29,039 nucleotides of DNA from Stagnihabitans sp043721775. Lineage in GTDB: Bacteria > Pseudomonadota > Alphaproteobacteria > Rhodobacterales > Rhodobacteraceae. Below are positions 26,822-29,039 of this stretch, one piece after another. A program made the translations under genes and the position numbers. Within the stretch, counting starts at the first letter, position 1. Each line of letters starts with the position of its first letter. The notes below the pieces were generated by a model. The model was not told where the DNA came from, made no database searches, and worked only from the letters and a program-made list of their open reading frames with translations. Location: positions 1-29,039 of the forward strand of contig JAYSQA010000263.1 of assembly GCA_043721775.1 (NCBI GenBank), read 5' to 3'.

Positions 26822-27599
26822 GGGGCATCGACGGGCTGCGGGGCGAGCTTTCGGCCGGCACCTGGACGCTGCATGTGGCCGACATCCACACCAGCTATGC
26901 CACCACCTTGCAAAGTGCCTCGCTGGACATTTATGGCTCTGCCGCCGGCATCAACAACACTTATCACCTGACCAGCGAATATCTGACGATGCTTGGCTTC
27001 GACGTCGCACGCGCGGTGATCAGCGACACCAATGGCGGCACCGATTGGCTGGATATGGCGGCGGTTTCTGGCAATGTGACGCTTGGCATGACTGACGGCG
27101 ATTTCATTCAGGTCAATGGCACAGGCTGAGCCCAGTTGAGCGGCGCTTTCGAGAATGTCGTGACCGGCGACGGCAACGACACCATTTTCGACAACGCCCT
27201 TGATAATGTCATCTACAGGATGCGGGTGGGTGATCTGATTTACGGCGGCTACATCTCCACCTATGGCGGCGCGGGAGACACGCTGTATGGCGGGGCCGGG
27301 AATGACACGTTATCCGGCGATTCCAACAAGGATGATGCCTGTGGCGGCAGCGGCAACGATGTCTTCGTCGAGTATGCCAGCTACTATGCTGACAACGTCT
27401 ATGGCGGCAGCGGCACGGATACGATTGATCTGTCTGATGCGCCTGCGGCAGGTTCCTATCTTGTGGACCTGTCCTGGCACAGCTATGATTATGTGCCCGA
27501 CTTGGCCGGGTCCGACGGCACCTACGATCTTCTTGATGTCGAGAATGTTCTGGGATCGTCAGAAGCCGACACGATCATCGGTGATGCTGGCGCGAACGT

Positions 27600-28210
27600 G
27601 CTAAGCGGCAATGACGGCAACGACCTGCTTAATGGCGGCGCGGGGAATGACACGCTGACCGGCGGGACGGGTTTTGACTCGCTGATCGGCGGAGCCGATA
27701 ACGATTGGTACTTCGTTGACAGCGCCAATGACGTGATCGACGAAACGGCGGGCCATGGCACGGCTGACCGGGTTCTTGCCTCGGTCAGCTTCACGCTGGC
27801 TTCGGATGACGATATCGAACTGCTGACGACGAAACAGGCTGTCGGCACCAAGCTATCAACCTGGTCGGCAATAGCATGGCGCAGACGAGCACCGGCAATG
27901 CGGGCATCAACTCTTTGAATGGCGCTGGCGGCAATGACACGCTGATAGGCCTTGCCGGGGCCGATACGTTGAACGGCGGCACCGGAGTAAACTCGTTGAT
28001 TGGTGGGGCGGACAATGACTGGTATGTCGTTGACAACGCAGGCGACATCATAGTTGAAACTGCGGGTGGCGGCACGGGTCCTTGCCACTGTCAGCTTCCC
28101 ATTGGCTGCCGATGATGACATCGAGCAGCTTTCGACCACCCTGGCCTCTGGCCTGACGGCGATCAACCTGACCGGCAATGCCCTGGCGCAACGCATTACG
28201 GGCAACGCTG
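27600..28210 (+). repeat. Two long tandem RTX repeat units (about 315 bases each)
   Basis: The sequence coding SLIGGADNDWYFVD around 27690 recurs as SLIGGADNDWYVVD around 28005. The flanking DRVLASVSFTLASDDDIE and VLATVSFPLAADDDIE, and then AINLVGN and AINLTGN, repeat with the same period of about 315 bases. Comparing the copies locates the one-base and eight-base deletions of the pseudogene exactly. Confidence 0.85.
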
Positions 28211-28602
28211 GCGGCAACAACCTTGGCGGTGGGTTGGGCAACGATACCCTGACCGGCGGTCTGGGGGCGGACCAGTTCATCTTCAACACCGCGCTGGGTG
28301 CTACCAGCTTTGACAGGATCACCGATTTCTCGGTCGCCGATGATACAATCGTGCTGGGCAGTGCCGTCTTCACCGGCCTTGGCGCAAGCCTTGCGCCCGG
28401 TGATTTTGAGGCGAACACGACCGGTATCGCAACGCTTGCCGCCTCTCGCATCATCTATGACAGCAACACGGGCAAGCTGTTCTTCGGCGTCGACGGTTTG
28501 GGAGGCGTGGCCGGGCAACAGTTCGCCGTGATCACATCCCACCTTTCAGGCTTTGGCGCAGGAGATTTCGCCATCATCTGACTCGCAGAAAGACGCAAAC
28601 CA

Positions 28603-28640
28603 CATGGCCCTGCCCGCGCGCTGCGTCTGGCAGGGCCATG
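28603..28640 (+). terminator. Strong hairpin after the RTX pseudogene
   Basis: CATGGCCCTGCC at 28603-28614 pairs perfectly with 28629-28640 around a 14-base loop, starting 21 bases after the stop codon. No T-tract follows, but stem length and position suggest the original terminator of the protease gene. Confidence 0.6.
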
Positions 28641-28690
28641 GAGGGGCCAAGGTTCCAGAGGGTCAGGGCAAAGCGCGGACCCGCAAAAGC

Positions 28691-28726
28691 AAAAGCCGCG
28701 CAACCCCAAGGGATTGCGCGGCTTTT
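28691..28726. terminator. Intrinsic terminator, symmetrical, with A4/T4 ends
   Basis: AAAAGCCGCGCAA at 28691-28703 pairs perfectly over 13 bp with 28714-28726 around a 10-base loop. Its four terminal T residues on each strand make it a classic bidirectional intrinsic terminator. It ends 11 bases from the tRNA-like sequence, the usual place for a terminator of a leftward tRNA gene. Confidence 0.75.
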
Positions 28727-28737
28727 CCTGCGAGAAC

Positions 28738-28754
28738 TGGTGCCCGGAAGAGGA
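28738..28754 (-). other. tRNA 3'-end-like fragment (no complete tRNA)
   Basis: Read on the minus strand, these 17 bases are TCCTCTTCCGGGCACCA: the last bases of a T-stem, a seven-base acceptor strand (TCCGGGC), the discriminator A and an encoded CCA, as in tRNAs starting GCCCGGA such as tRNA-Leu. Upstream on that strand the T-loop (TTCGAAT) and the rest of a cloverleaf cannot be found, so it is a fragment, an attachment-site scar or a coincidence. Confidence 0.35.
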
Positions 28755-28908
28755 ACTCCCCTACTCTCTTACCCATCGATTTCAAAGGGATAGTAGCGTG
28801 TCCTTTGGCTTTTGTGTAGGAAAACGCGGGCGGCGCTGGGCGGGTTGGCTCCTTGGGTCCGGAATTTTGGATACGGGCAGAGGTGCCAGACTCCACCCCA
28901 TCCCCCTC
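28755..28908. other. Short gene-free spacer between tRNA-like fragment and IS remnant
   Basis: I see no gene, hairpin or recognisable terminal inverted repeat in this stretch of about 150 bases. It is less GC-rich in 28765-28825 than the rest of the window, which may mark a junction of foreign origin. Confidence 0.35.
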
Positions 28909-29037
28909 TCAACCTGCGCTGGGCTTGCCCTGTGACCGCCCGTAGCGGGTTGCGACCCGGCGCCCGTCCTTGAGCCTGCCGAACATGATCTCGATGCGGT
29001 TGCGTCGCTTATAGCGGCGGCGGTCGAAGCGGATCTT
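28909..29037 (-). pseudogene. C-terminal fragment of an IS5-type (DDE) transposase, partial at window edge
   Basis: The minus strand entering from the right edge reads KIRFDRRRYKRRNRIEIMF, then GRLKDGRRVATRY, the DDE-domain end of IS5/IS427-type transposases with the catalytic Glu in RNRIE. In these proteins TRY is followed by a D.CA..FLSAI...A stretch of about 25 residues, but here it reads GRSQGKPSAG and stops at 28909. The transposase tail is therefore lost, and the element is truncated or recombined at about 28938. Confidence 0.8.
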
Positions 29038-29039
29038 CT

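Larger units (their letters stand above)
25468..28581 (+). pseudogene. Broken RTX subtilisin-like exoprotease (S8 + P domain + RTX repeats)
   Basis: When intact this would have been a secreted calcium-binding protease of about 1,040 residues. The order is: S8 N-terminus (PTDPLYASQWHFGLIGDIER), Asp region at 25582-25620, HGT motif at 25711, oxyanion SNS(W)G near 25910, GTSAATP with Ser codon at 26260, a P/proprotein-convertase domain (about 26570-26945), GGxGxDxLx RTX repeats (27150-28260), and a type I secretion C-terminus ending FGAGDFAII. Lesions are: no start codon (AGG where MTTPTDP would begin), Gly for the catalytic Asp (codon 25591), an extra base in the G7 run 25778-25784, TGA at 25916, a lost base near 26230, TGA at 27127, a lost base at 27850 and an 8-base deletion at 28076. 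All parts share one strand and order, so it is one decayed gene. Confidence 0.92.

Noticed and set aside
25916..27129. UGA read as tryptophan as a genuine alternative code
   Set aside because: Many intact genes in the window end in TGA and use TGG for Trp, and the same gene has frameshifts, a lost start and a lost catalytic residue. Point-mutation decay explains the stops.
27150..28260. Repetitive GGC/GAC-rich DNA as a CRISPR or tandem-repeat array
   Set aside because: The repeats are degenerate and in coding register (GGxGxDxLx nonapeptides), which marks RTX calcium-binding repeats.
28736..28810. Complete tRNA gene on the minus strand
   Set aside because: Only the last 17 bases match. No TTCGAAT-like T-loop, anticodon arm or 5' acceptor strand (GCCCGGA) can be placed at correct distance.

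Overview
The window is about 29 kb of GC-rich DNA (roughly 60-65% by eye). Its tightly overlapped operons, family-5 solute-binding proteins, creatininase/GntR families and RTX-type secreted protease suggest an alphaproteobacterium, most likely of the Rhodobacter/Paracoccus group. That placement is an inference from gene style and no rRNA is present to confirm it.

Left half (38-14708), plus-strand catabolic and transport block. A leftward solute-binding protein gene (38-1615) is divergent from a six-gene, translationally coupled operon (1773-7975): a GntR regulator, a creatininase-type amidohydrolase, a 2-dehydropantoate-reductase-like dehydrogenase, a short-chain dehydrogenase, an M20 metallopeptidase and an amidase-signature hydrolase. 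After a 200-base gap comes a second run (8176-14708): a proline-iminopeptidase-like hydrolase, a second solute-binding protein, two permeases in the order C then B, and two ATPases. Together these make a complete Dpp/Opp-type importer plus enzymes that cut amide bonds and oxidise or reduce the products.

Middle (14777-22585), minus-strand mirror-image block. It ends face to face with the first block at a shared 12-bp hairpin. In transcription order it holds an M20 deacylase/peptidase, an FCD-type GntR regulator, permeases B and C, two short ATPases, an alpha/beta hydrolase and a third solute-binding protein. The genes overlap by 4 to 20 bases except for a 17-base gap before the last, so this is very probably one transcript. 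The two halves look like two independently regulated systems for importing and hydrolysing peptide-like or acyl-amide compounds. The substrates cannot be read from the sequence.

Right part (22586-29039), accessory and decaying DNA. About 0.8 kb of eroded coding-like sequence is followed by an intact Gfo/Idh/MocA oxidoreductase with its own hairpin terminator, 0.5 kb with no gene, a small secreted cysteine-containing protein, and a large subtilisin/P-domain/RTX exoprotease that is plainly a pseudogene. The pseudogene has lost its start codon and catalytic Asp and carries four frameshifts, two stop codons and a 13-bp duplication. Two strong hairpins, a short tRNA-3'-end-like sequence and the broken C-terminus of an IS5-type transposase close the window.
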